Origin: Sphingomonas sp.
Lineage (GTDB): Bacteria; Pseudomonadota; Alphaproteobacteria; Sphingomonadales; Sphingomonadaceae
Assembly: GCA_030824725.1 (NCBI GenBank)
Contig: JAPJRE010000026.1
Location: 1-19,190 of the forward strand
DNA: 19,190 bases
Reading direction: 5' to 3'
Part shown: piece by piece, positions 5,261 through 12,824 of the stretch
How positions within the stretch are numbered: position 1 is the stretch's first letter
How the letters are laid out: each line of letters begins with the position of its first letter
Position numbers and translations under genes: made by a program
The notes under the pieces: generated by a model
What the model was told of the DNA's origin: nothing
What the model saw: only the letters and a program-made list of their open reading frames with translations
The model's database searches: none

Positions 5261-7222
5261 TCAGCGGGAGAGGCGGAAGTTGACGGGCTTGGACTCCGCC
5301 GTGCAGGCAACCCCGTCCTCTGGACGATAGCTGCTGGTGAAGCGAACCGACTTGAACATGCTCACGCCGGCTTCGTCGAACACATAGGCCGGATAAGCGG
5401 AGACGATGCGCGGCGCGATGGTGCGCCCATCGGTCGCAACGTCGAACTCGACCTTCACCCAGCCCTCGAATCCCATCTGCTGCGCCGCCAGCGGATATGC
5501 CTCATTGGTGTTGCCCAATGCCCGTACTTCCGGTTTCAGCCCGAGCAGCGAACATTGCCGACTGGTGAGGCCGGTCTGGGCGAAGAACTGCTGGGCAGCC
5601 GCCAGATCGCCCTTCGCGGCCACGATGTTGGCGCGCTGGAGAAGCGCGGCGACCTTCAGCGGGTGTCGATCGGGCAGCGCCGTGCCGTCGGTTACCGCCG
5701 CAAGCAGCACATCGCCATCCGCCGGCGCGCGGCGGCGGAATCGGGGCGTTGCGATGAGGACCCGCAGAGTCGCTGCGGAAAGCGGGTCATCACGGAATTC
5801 AGGCCGCGTCAGAAGCGCCCGCAGTGCCGCATCCTGCGCGGCATAATCGTAGCCGAACGTCGCCTTGTTGATGGCAAGGTACGCGCGAACCGCAGGCGCT
5901 GCCGACAGCGCATCGCCGAGTGCCACCGCTTCGGAAAAAGCGGCCATCCGCTCGACAAGGTCGGCGACGCCGTTGTCGCCCAGCGCCAGCGCGGCCACCA
6001 GCGTGCCGGCGCGGTCGCCCTTCGCCCGCGCCTCGGCCAGTGCCGCGCGCTCCAGCGGGGCCGCCTTGGCCGCCGGCATCTCGGCCCAGCCAGGTTCCGC
6101 GACGTGCAGCGAATCCAACCAGTCGACAAGCGCCTGTTTCAGCGGGGCGGTCAGCTCGGGTCGTTCTGCGCTGGTAGTGCAGCGCAGCTCGATGCGAGTC
6201 GTCGCGCGGAACAGCGCGGGAATGCTCTTCGCCGCTTCAGGCGTCCAGGACCATCCCGAGACGGCACGGCCAAAGGCGACCGCGGCGATCCGCCCCGCCG
6301 GCACGTAGATCGGCAGCACGCCGTTGACGTGGCCGTCATCGGCCAGCGAGAACTCGATGATCGCGGAGTCTTCCGGCTTCAGCCCGGTCGCCTCGCCGCA
6401 GGGCGGCAGGTCCATGTCCGTGGCCCGCGTAAAGGGCGAGTCCTTGAAGCGGCCCGCACCGGTATAGGCCAGATACATCCGCGCCCCCCGCACGTCGTGA
6501 TCCAGCCAGGCCGCGATCGCGAGATCGGCGCGCGTCGTGAGATCGCCCAAGTCTACCTTGAGGTCGAGGCCGCCCTGCTTGCGCAGGCTGTCCTTCAGCT
6601 CGGCATAGCCTTCCTTGACGCGGCCGGCGTTGAGCAGCGCCCGGGCATATTGGGTCTGCACCGATGCGATCGCCCGCTTCCCGAAGCTCTTGTCGGACTG
6701 CACCAGCGTCCGTGCCTCCGCGGCATAGCGTATGGCCTCACCGTCCTTGTCGAACATCAGCACCTGCGAAAGGCCGAGCAATGGCTGCAGCCGCGCGGGG
6801 CCGGTCGCGCTGTCCAGGGCGATGCGATATTCGGTCGCGGCCGTAGAATAATCGAAGCGCAAGGTCGCGATCTTGGCGAGCGCGAGATGTGCCTGCCGCA
6901 CCTCCTCCGCGAAGCCGCTGCCTTTGGCCGCGAGCACCGGCAGGCCGCGCCGGATCGCTGCATCGCCTTCGTCGGCGCGCTCCAGCATCGCCAGGCAATA
7001 GCCCTTGCGGACGTCCACCGCCGCGCGGACGGTGGCGCTCGCCATCGCCTTGTCGTTCTTCTCGATCTGCTCGAACGCCTGGACCGCAGTCGTGCACTGC
7101 CCCTCGGCGGCGGCGGCAGTCGCCTGGTCGAACAGCTGCTGCAGCGTCGGTGCGGCGGCCGGCGGTTGCGGTGCGGTTTGCTGGCCGTTCGCCAGCAGTA
7201 GCGCGAGAATCAACAAAGACAT
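5261..7222 (-). CDS. Exported TPR-like repeat protein with two TonB C-terminal-like modules
   Basis: A 653-residue protein beginning with a short hydrophobic leader (M-S-L-L-I-L-A-L-L-L-A-N-G), so probably exported. Residues ~25-230 are Ala/Leu-rich helical repeats with TPR-like spacing. Residues ~290-355 (A-I-I-E-F-S-L-A-D-D-G-H-V through A-V-S-G-W-S-W-T-P) look like a TonB-C fold module, followed by more helical repeats. The last ~80 residues are a clearer TonB-C domain (Y-P-L-A-A-Q-Q-M-G-F-E-G-W-V-K-V-E-F-D-V, D-G-R-T, F-D-E-A-G). There is no long Pro-rich spacer and no ordinary TonB membrane anchor, so it is unlikely to be the main energy transducer; sphingomonads carry many such TonB-C proteins of unknown use. 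A strong GGGGGAGGGG site precedes the ATG. It is divergent from the thioredoxin-like gene. Confidence 0.75.
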   Translation of the reverse strand: MSLLILALLLANGQQTAPQPPAAAPTLQQLFDQATAAAAEGQCTTAVQAFEQIEKNDKAMASATVRAAVDVRKGYCLAMLERADEGDAAIRRGLPVLAAKGSGFAEEVRQAHLALAKIATLRFDYSTAATEYRIALDSATGPARLQPLLGLSQVLMFDKDGEAIRYAAEARTLVQSDKSFGKRAIASVQTQYARALLNAGRVKEGYAELKDSLRKQGGLDLKVDLGDLTTRADLAIAAWLDHDVRGARMYLAYTGAGRFKDSPFTRATDMDLPPCGEATGLKPEDSAIIEFSLADDGHVNGVLPIYVPAGRIAAVAFGRAVSGWSWTPEAAKSIPALFRATTRIELRCTTSAERPELTAPLKQALVDWLDSLHVAEPGWAEMPAAKAAPLERAALAEARAKGDRAGTLVAALALGDNGVADLVERMAAFSEAVALGDALSAAPAVRAYLAINKATFGYDYAAQDAALRALLTRPEFRDDPLSAATLRVLIATPRFRRRAPADGDVLLAAVTDGTALPDRHPLKVAALLQRANIVAAKGDLAAAQQFFAQTGLTSRQCSLLGLKPEVRALGNTNEAYPLAAQQMGFEGWVKVEFDVATDGRTIAPRIVSAYPAYVFDEAGVSMFKSVRFTSSYRPEDGVACTAESKPVNFRLSR

Positions 7223-7284
7223 ATGCTACCCCTCCCCCAAAGGACGGCCCTTCAGACCATGCGCCGGTAAGGATGTCGAGCGAC

Positions 7285-7722
7285 ATGCATGCACCTGTTC
7301 GAAGTTTATGCGCAGCGCTCGGCATCTCGTTGTTTTCGGCCGCTGCGCTCGCGCAGGGTACCGAACCGCCGCGCGCGCCGCCGGAAACCGTCCTGCTGTT
7401 CGTCGCCGCCTGGTGCGCGCCCTGCCACGGCGAGCTGGCCCGCCTTGCCGAGATCGCGCGCGCTGCGCAGCCCTATCGCGCCCTGGTCGTGCCGTTCGAC
7501 GACAGTCGCGCGACTCGGGCCATGCTGGCGGCCGTTCCCTTGGCGCAACGCTGGCAGCCCGAGCGCGCGGCCCAGCGCCGGCTCGCCGCCGAGGTGGAGC
7601 GGCGCAGCGCCGGCCTGCCCTTCAGCCTCGCGATCGACCGCGAGGCGCGCATCTGTGCCGCGCAGAGCGAGGCGCTGGATGGCGCGCGCGCCGCGGCGAT
7701 GGTCGGCACCTGCCGGCGGTAA
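7285..7722 (+). CDS. Small exported thioredoxin-fold protein (WCAPC)
   Basis: A 145-residue protein with a Sec-type leader (M-H-A-P-V-R-S-L-C-A-A-L-G-I through A-L-A-Q). W43-C44-A-P-C47 is a thioredoxin-type redox motif after a beta strand (T-V-L-L-F-V-A-A). G-L-P-F-S-L-A-I-D near residue 115 is in the place of the cis-Pro loop and strand. It is shorter than usual TlpA/ResA proteins. The expected role is thiol-disulfide exchange in the periplasm; its partner is unknown. In-frame ATGs exist at 7273 and 7285. The AAGGA at 7269-7273 abuts the first and lies 11 bases from the second, with GAG at 7278-7280 closer, so the second is preferred but not certain. It is divergent from the TonB-C/repeat gene and 91 bp before the DUF1800 gene. 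Confidence 0.68.
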   Translation: MHAPVRSLCAALGISLFSAAALAQGTEPPRAPPETVLLFVAAWCAPCHGELARLAEIARAAQPYRALVVPFDDSRATRAMLAAVPLAQRWQPERAAQRRLAAEVERRSAGLPFSLAIDREARICAAQSEALDGARAAAMVGTCRR

Positions 7723-7778
7723 CCCTTCGCTAACCATGTCCGCGAGCCGGCGATTAACCTTATCTCCTTAATAACCTT
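7720..7778 (+). repeat. Four TAACC repeats before the DUF1800 gene
   Basis: TAACC occurs at 7720, 7731, 7755 and 7772; the last two are TAACCTT, spaced 17 bp. The first two fit a relaxed CtrA box (GTAA-N7-CTAACC at 7719-7735; consensus TTAA-N7-TTAA), and TTAA also occurs at 7754 and 7768. The tract is markedly AT-rich for this genome and is the natural place for the promoter of the DUF1800-DUF1501 operon. A regulator-binding role is inferred. Confidence 0.35.
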
Positions 7779-7813
7779 GGCATTCCCAAGTCGCGATCAG
7801 AGGAGCGCGGGGC

Positions 7814-9508
7814 GTGTCAAGCGTAACGAAACGAGCCATGGCGGCGGGTTCCGCCCTGGCACTGGTCCTGCTCACGGCCTGCGACGGCGGCGGCGCCACC
7901 GGCGGCGCAACGGGCGGCGGTCTGGTCTCTTCCCCGCCGACTCCCACGCCCGCCCCGGCGGCGGGGACGGCGCTCGACGACTCTGTCCGCCTGGCCCAGC
8001 AGGCGAGCTTCGGCCCCACGGTCGCGCTGGTCGAGCGGATCCGCGCGCTCGGCGTGAACGGCTGGCTCGACGAACAGTTCGGGGCGAGCGGCAGCACCTA
8101 TGCCGATCTTGCCGTCGACGTCCGTTCCGACTCCTGCGCGGCGGGCGATACCGCTTGCTCCACGCTCCGCTTCACCCGCACCCCGGTGGCGATGCGCTTC
8201 TATGCCGATGCGGTGACCGCGCCGGACCAACTGCGCCAGCGCGTCGCCTTCGCCCTGTCGCAGATGATCGTCGCTTCGGAAGCGGGCGTGCGCTCGACTG
8301 CCGGCATCGCTGCGTTCAACCAGCTGTTCCTCACCCATGCCTTCGGCAATTATCGCGACCTGCTGCTGGCGGTAACGCTCAACGCCTATATGGGCGACTA
8401 TCTCGACATGGCGGACAGCCGGAAGGGCACGCCCTCCGAAAACTATGCCCGTGAATTCCTCCAGCTCTTCACCATGGGGCCGGACCAGCTGGGCATGGAC
8501 GGCAGCATCCAGCGCGATGCGAGCGGCGGTCCGATCCCCAACTATACCGCCACCGACATTCGCGAGGTCGCCCGCGCGCTCACCGGCTGGACCTATGCCC
8601 GCGTCGGGGACGCGGCGGCAACCGATGCCCGCGCGGTCGCCTATGCCCAGCCGATGATCCCCATGGCCAGCCGCTACGACACGGCCGAGAAGCGCTTCCT
8701 CGGCACCGTCGTCGCGGCGGGGGCGTCGCAGCAGGCGAGCGTCGCTGCGGTGATCGATGCGGCGTTCAACCACGCCTCGACGCCGCCGTTCGTCGCGCGG
8801 CACCTGATCACCCATCTCGTCACGCCCAATCCCTCGCCGGCCTATATCGGTCGCATCGCCGCGGTGTTCGCCAACAACGGCAGCGGCGCGCGCGGCGACC
8901 TGAAGGCGGTGGTCCGCGCGATCCTCACCGATGCCGAGGCGCGCGCCCCGCAGGCGAGCAGCGCCGGCAAGCTCAAGGAGCCGGTCCTGGCGATGACCAG
9001 CGTTGCGCGGGCGATCGGCGTCACTACCGATGGCTATGTCTTTCAGGCGCGTGATGGCAGCCTGGGCCAGCCGGTGATGCGCGCGCCGTCGGTGTTCAAC
9101 TTCTATCCGGACGACTTCCCGCTGCCCGGCAGCGCGACGCTGCGCAGCCCCGCTTCCAAGCTGCTGACCAGCGCCAACCAGCTGCGGCTGCACAATCTGG
9201 TCTATGACTGGACGGTGAGCGGCGATCCCGGCCGCAGCGAATATGCCGCGGTAGCGACGATCCCCGGCACCTCGGGCACCGCCCCGGTCTGGGCGGATTG
9301 GGAAGCGTTCGGCGACAATCTCGACGCCATGGTCGATCGCATCGACCTGCTGTTCTTCGCCAAGGGCCTCACCAAGGCGCAGCGCGATACGCTGAAGGCG
9401 GCGGGCACGGCGATCAGCAACGTCGATCCCAAGCTGCAGGCCCGCAAGCGGGCGCAGATGATGCTCTACATCGCGGCCACCAGCCCGATGTTCCTGGTCG
9501 ATCGCTGA
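7814..9508 (+). CDS. DUF1800 domain-containing lipoprotein
   Basis: A 564-residue protein starting at GTG 7814, which has AGGAG about 8 bases upstream; the ATG at 7838 lacks a good site and would shorten the leader. The leader ends in lipobox L-L-T-A-C (Cys23), followed by a Gly- then Pro-rich linker to ~residue 55. The remainder carries DUF1800 signatures: L-A-Q-Q-A-S-F-G-P-T, L-R-Q-R-V-A-F-A-L-S-Q-M-I-V, G-N-Y-R-D-L-L-L-A-V-T, M-G-D-Y-L-D-M, E-N-Y-A-R-E-F-L-Q-L-F-T-M-G and A-R-A-L-T-G-W. The family has no established function. It is followed 11 bases later by the DUF1501 gene, whose ribosome site overlaps this stop codon, so the two are an operon with likely translational coupling. Probable location: lipid-anchored in the envelope. 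Confidence 0.9.
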   Translation: MSSVTKRAMAAGSALALVLLTACDGGGATGGATGGGLVSSPPTPTPAPAAGTALDDSVRLAQQASFGPTVALVERIRALGVNGWLDEQFGASGSTYADLAVDVRSDSCAAGDTACSTLRFTRTPVAMRFYADAVTAPDQLRQRVAFALSQMIVASEAGVRSTAGIAAFNQLFLTHAFGNYRDLLLAVTLNAYMGDYLDMADSRKGTPSENYAREFLQLFTMGPDQLGMDGSIQRDASGGPIPNYTATDIREVARALTGWTYARVGDAAATDARAVAYAQPMIPMASRYDTAEKRFLGTVVAAGASQQASVAAVIDAAFNHASTPPFVARHLITHLVTPNPSPAYIGRIAAVFANNGSGARGDLKAVVRAILTDAEARAPQASSAGKLKEPVLAMTSVARAIGVTTDGYVFQARDGSLGQPVMRAPSVFNFYPDDFPLPGSATLRSPASKLLTSANQLRLHNLVYDWTVSGDPGRSEYAAVATIPGTSGTAPVWADWEAFGDNLDAMVDRIDLLFFAKGLTKAQRDTLKAAGTAISNVDPKLQARKRAQMMLYIAATSPMFLVDR

Positions 9509-9519
9509 GGAATATCCCC

Positions 9520-10890
9520 ATGACGCTTTCCCGTCGCGATTTCGTTCGCCTCACCGCCGGCACCGGCGCGCTCGCAGCACTTGGTCAGTTCGGCCGCACT
9601 GCCGCCATCGCTGCGCCCACCGGCAGCTACCGTGCCATGGTCGGCATCTTCCTGTTCGGCGGGAATGACGGCTGGAACATGGTGATCCCCACCGATGCCC
9701 GCCACGCTACCTATCTCGCCGCGCGGGGCAGCGTGGGCATCCAGCGTGCCGCGCTGACTCCGCTGACCAACAGCGCCTTCGCGCTGCACCCGGCGATGGC
9801 GGCGCTGCGCCCGGTGTGGGACGAAGGCTCGCTGGGGCTGGTGCTCAACGCCGGCACGCTGTTTGCGCCGCTCACCAAGGCGACCTACCAGTCGCGCACC
9901 GATCTGCGCCCAGCCAATTTGATGAGCCATACCGATGAGCAGGATCACTGGCAGGGCCTGCGCGCCCGCGAGACCAGCCGCGACGGCTTTCTCGGCCGTA
10001 TCGCCGACAAGATGCCGGCGAGTAGCCTGCCGCCGGTGATGTCGCTGGCGGGCGCGACCGTCGGCGTGTTCGGCCGCCAGACCACGCCGCTGATCCTGCC
10101 CACCGGCGGCGGCCTGCCCGGCCGCAGCGGCTATGCCGCCGGCAGCAGCGCCAAGAACGCCGCGATCACGGCGCTCGGCAGCAACGCCGACGGCAGCGCC
10201 GTGCTGGACGGCGTCGCGCAGACGTTGACCCGCAACTATGATCAGGCGACGACGGCCAACGCCATCCTCGTCGGCACCGCGGCGACCGATGCCTTCTTCG
10301 TCAATCCGACCACCGGGGCGGCGCTGACCAGCGACCTCGCCAAGCAGCTGATGGTGGTCGCGCGGATGATCGCGGCGCGGGGCACGTTGGGCCATGCCCG
10401 CCAGAACTTCCTCGTCAGCCAGGGCGGCTATGACACGCATGCCGCCCAGGTGCAGACCGGCAACACCGCCACCGGGACCCATGCCAATCTGCTCGGCGAC
10501 CTCGCCATGGCGATGGCGGGATTCCACAAGGCAATGGGCTCGCTGGGGCTGGCCAACAACGTCACCAGCTTCACGATGAGCGACTTCGGCCGCACCTATC
10601 TGGGCAACGGCCAGGCCGGCACCGATCACGCCTGGGGCAGCAACCACCTCGTGATGGGTGGCGACGTCGCACCCGGCGCGGTGCTCGGCAGCTATCCCGA
10701 TCCGGTGTTGGGCGGGGCCGACGACATCACCAAGGAGGGCCGATTCGTGCCCGGCGTGGCGCAGGAGGAATATCTCGGCGCGATCGCCCGCTGGCACGGG
10801 GTCGCCGATGCCGATATGCCCTATGTCTTCCCCAACTGGTCGACCTGGAGCACAGCCGGGCGCGGGCCGCTGGCGCTGTTCCGCGCCTGA
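9520..10890 (+). CDS. DUF1501 domain-containing protein, Tat-exported
   Basis: A 456-residue protein. L-S-R-R-D-F-V-R-L at 3-11 starts a twin-arginine leader ending near A-I-A-A-P. DUF1501 signatures follow: I-F-L-F-G-G-N-D-G-W-N-M-V-I-P at ~43-57, G-G-Y-D-T-H-A in the middle, and M-S-D-F-G-R-T with G-T-D-H-A-W-G-S-N-H near the end. DUF1501 belongs to the alkaline phosphatase/sulfatase-like clan, and the conserved Asp and His residues here are in places that could bind metal, but no substrate is established. The ATG has GAGGA 8 bases upstream, overlapping the stop of the DUF1800 gene. Export by Tat fits a protein that folds around a metal before transport. Convergent with the GH43 gene, 19 bp apart. 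Confidence 0.9.
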   Translation: MTLSRRDFVRLTAGTGALAALGQFGRTAAIAAPTGSYRAMVGIFLFGGNDGWNMVIPTDARHATYLAARGSVGIQRAALTPLTNSAFALHPAMAALRPVWDEGSLGLVLNAGTLFAPLTKATYQSRTDLRPANLMSHTDEQDHWQGLRARETSRDGFLGRIADKMPASSLPPVMSLAGATVGVFGRQTTPLILPTGGGLPGRSGYAAGSSAKNAAITALGSNADGSAVLDGVAQTLTRNYDQATTANAILVGTAATDAFFVNPTTGAALTSDLAKQLMVVARMIAARGTLGHARQNFLVSQGGYDTHAAQVQTGNTATGTHANLLGDLAMAMAGFHKAMGSLGLANNVTSFTMSDFGRTYLGNGQAGTDHAWGSNHLVMGGDVAPGAVLGSYPDPVLGGADDITKEGRFVPGVAQEEYLGAIARWHGVADADMPYVFPNWSTWSTAGRGPLALFRA

Positions 10891-10909
10891 GCCGCCCTCT
10901 GGGTCGCCG

Positions 10910-12499
10910 TCAGATCGCGCGGAAGCGGAAGTCGCGGAAGCGCGCCTCGCCCTGCCCTGCCGAATAGAGGCCGGGGCGCAGCATCAGGAACCCGCCGCGC
11001 ACATTGTGGTGATAGCCCGATACCTCCATCCCCCGATCGAAGCGCTGCCAGTTGCGCCCGTCATCGCCGGAGATGTGGTAGGAGACGATGTGGCGGTCGT
11101 TGGTCACACGCATCCGCAGGCGCCGGCCATGGGGGTTGGCCGGCCGGCCGCGCTCGAGGCCATACTGGTGGGTGACGAATCGCTTCTCATCGAAGCCGAG
11201 TCCGCAATAGAGCCTTTCGTCATAGAACAGCACCAACCCGGCGACCCCACCGGGTGCGATCTCTATCGTGCATTCGAACTGATAGCGGGTGTCGCCGGCG
11301 ATCAGCAGCAGCGGGGATGAATCCGCCGGGCTCGCGCCGCGCGCGGCCAGGACCAGCGCGCCGTCCTCGATCCGGGCCCGGCGGCTCTCGTCGGGCCCGG
11401 GCTTGAAGAAGTTCCACTTCTGGCCGAGCCGCAGCGGGCGGGCGAAATCGTCGGACAGCGGCTGGCCGTGCGGCACCGCGGCGCCGCCCTTCGGCTTGCG
11501 GATCGGCTGCGACAGGTCGCCGCCCCGCATCCGGAACCAGCCGTCCGGCGTCCATTCGATCGGGTCGAGCAGTGCCTGGCGGCCCAGCGTCCAATAGCCG
11601 TTCTCGAAGCCGTGATAGATCGACCACCAGCTGCCGTCGGGCGCCTCGACCAGCGAGGCATGGCCCCGCGACCACCATTTCTCCTCCAGGCGGGTGGTGC
11701 GGACCAGCGGGTTGTGCGGGCAATCCTCCCAGGGCCCATGGATCGAGCGCGACCGCGCCGCGATCACCATGTGCCCGGTGGGCGGGCCGGCGGTGCCGCC
11801 GACGGCGGTGATCATGTAGAACCAGCCGTCGCGGCGATGGATCTTCGGGCCTTCGGGCGAGAAGCCCTCGACCTCCCAATCGTCCGGATAGCGCCAGGGA
11901 TCGTAGACATGCTCCACCTGCCCCACCGTCGACAGCCCGTCCGCGGCGAGGCGGATGCGATCGCCCCCCGAGAGGAACAGCCAGCGCGCGCCATCCTCCC
12001 CCACGGCATGGCAGGGATCGATATGGTTGGGCAGCTTGAGGTCGATGGGGTCGCTCCACGGGCCGTCGATATGATCCGCCCAGATCACGAAGATCGAATT
12101 CGGCCTCGCCTTGACCGGAATGTAGAGAAAATAGCGACCGCCATGCTTCTCGAGACTCACCGCCCAGACCGATCCGATGTTGCGCCGCAGGGCCGCGTTG
12201 CGCGGTTGCCAGTTCACCAGGTCTCGGCTGTGCCAGATCGTCAGGCCCGGATAGGAATCGAAGCTGGAGAAGGTCATGTAATAGTCCGCGCCGTCCTTGA
12301 GGATGGCCGGATCGGGATGGTCGCCCGAGAGCAGCGGATTGAGGAAGCGCCCGTCGCCCAGATCGCAGATCCGCTGACGGTCGAAGCCGCGCTTCCAGTC
12401 GGGTGCCCCAACAGCGGCGGTGGCGCTGTCGGCCGGGATCAGTGCGGCCCCCGTTCCCGCCAAGGCCGCGCCGAACGCGTCGCGTCGAGTCAGTCGCAT
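10910..12499 (-). CDS. Glycoside hydrolase family 43 protein with C-terminal jelly-roll domain, Tat-exported
   Basis: A 529-residue enzyme. The leader M-R-L-T-R-R-D-A-F-G is twin-arginine. The five-bladed GH43 propeller spans ~50-345: G-D-H-P-D-P-A-I-L holds the general base (D63), N-H-I-D-P-C-H the pKa-tuning Asp (D161), and F-S-P-E-G-P-K-I the general acid (E216). Residues ~358-527 form a second beta domain (S-D-D-F-A-R-P-L-R-L-G-Q-K-W onward), like the concanavalin-type C-terminal domain of beta-xylosidase-type GH43 enzymes. Expected activity is removal of xylosyl or arabinosyl residues from plant polysaccharides; the exact linkage cannot be read from sequence. The GTG at 12505 is too near its purine run; ATG 12499, with GGGGGTGAGG upstream, is preferred. 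Divergent from the GH95 gene. Confidence 0.88.
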   Translation of the reverse strand: MRLTRRDAFGAALAGTGAALIPADSATAAVGAPDWKRGFDRQRICDLGDGRFLNPLLSGDHPDPAILKDGADYYMTFSSFDSYPGLTIWHSRDLVNWQPRNAALRRNIGSVWAVSLEKHGGRYFLYIPVKARPNSIFVIWADHIDGPWSDPIDLKLPNHIDPCHAVGEDGARWLFLSGGDRIRLAADGLSTVGQVEHVYDPWRYPDDWEVEGFSPEGPKIHRRDGWFYMITAVGGTAGPPTGHMVIAARSRSIHGPWEDCPHNPLVRTTRLEEKWWSRGHASLVEAPDGSWWSIYHGFENGYWTLGRQALLDPIEWTPDGWFRMRGGDLSQPIRKPKGGAAVPHGQPLSDDFARPLRLGQKWNFFKPGPDESRRARIEDGALVLAARGASPADSSPLLLIAGDTRYQFECTIEIAPGGVAGLVLFYDERLYCGLGFDEKRFVTHQYGLERGRPANPHGRRLRMRVTNDRHIVSYHISGDDGRNWQRFDRGMEVSGYHHNVRGGFLMLRPGLYSAGQGEARFRDFRFRAI

Positions 12500-12820
12500 C
12501 CTCACCCCCTTTCGCTTTTCAATTTCTGCAGCCGTCCGATTGACACCGGTTTCTTGAGCTACCTTGGTCCTCTTTGGCGAACAAGCCGATATCGCATCGA
12601 GCCCCCAAAAGCATTCGGAGGCAGGACGTTGATTCCAAGCGCTAATAAAAAGACGTTTTCAGGAATGCGGTGATCTGGCAGGAGTCCGGTCAGGCAAGCC
12701 AAGCCCGAACAGCGATGGACGTCGCGGCGGGGACTGGCACGCGCGGCTGCGCGATCAGACTGGCAGGAGGGGCAGGATGGGCACCGCACGACACGCGACC
12801 GCGACGGGGACGGCACCGCG
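12500..12820. promoter_or_regulatory. Divergent control region between GH43 and GH95 genes
   Basis: This 321-bp stretch separates the two starts. It holds a relatively AT-rich part (12615-12665), a TTGACA (12540-12545) inside a LacI-like site, an AGCGCT core (12638-12643), a 10-bp direct repeat CTGGCAGGAG (12675-12684 and 12760-12769), and a short leader ORF overlapping the GH95 start. No longer coding region is convincing here. Confidence 0.45.
12542..12553. promoter_or_regulatory. LacI-family-like operator GACACCGGTTTC
   Basis: The site is symmetric about CG except for one base pair (GAC-ACCGGT-TTC against a perfect GAA-ACCGGT-TTC). Central C-G palindromes of this kind are typical of LacI-family sugar regulators, which often control CAZyme loci in sphingomonads and xanthomonads. 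It overlaps a TTGACA -35-like hexamer, although no good -10 follows at normal distance. No regulator gene is in the window. Confidence 0.3.
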
Positions 12821-12824
12821 ATGA
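12777..12824 (+). CDS. Short leader ORF (15 codons) coupled to the GH95 gene
   Basis: ATG at 12777 follows an excellent ribosome site, AGGAGGGG (12765-12772), 4 bases away. It encodes M-G-T-A-R-H-A-T-A-T-G-T-A-P-R and stops at TGA 12822-12824, giving an ATGA overlap with the fucosidase start at 12821. The fucosidase start itself has only a weaker GGGG (12806-12809 region) at about 10 bases. Ribosomes ending the leader could reinitiate on the main gene. The peptide resembles no attenuator I know. It could also mean that the true fucosidase start is the leader ATG and a frameshift lies between. Confidence 0.4.
   Translation: MGTARHATATGTAPR

Noticed and set aside
7817..9193. Long minus-strand frame opposite DUF1800
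   Set aside because: It mirrors the real gene; Arg/Gly/His-rich composition without domains.
9466..10797. 443-codon minus-strand frame opposite DUF1501
   Set aside because: Antisense shadow of a gene with strong family signatures.
11468..12673. 401-codon plus-strand frame opposite GH43
   Set aside because: GH43 catalytic motifs are on the minus strand; this frame has none and no plausible start site.
12675..12769. Direct repeat CTGGCAGGAG as a duplicated operator
   Set aside because: Only 10 bp, and both copies contain a purine-rich ribosome-site-like core; the second is explained by the leader ORF.
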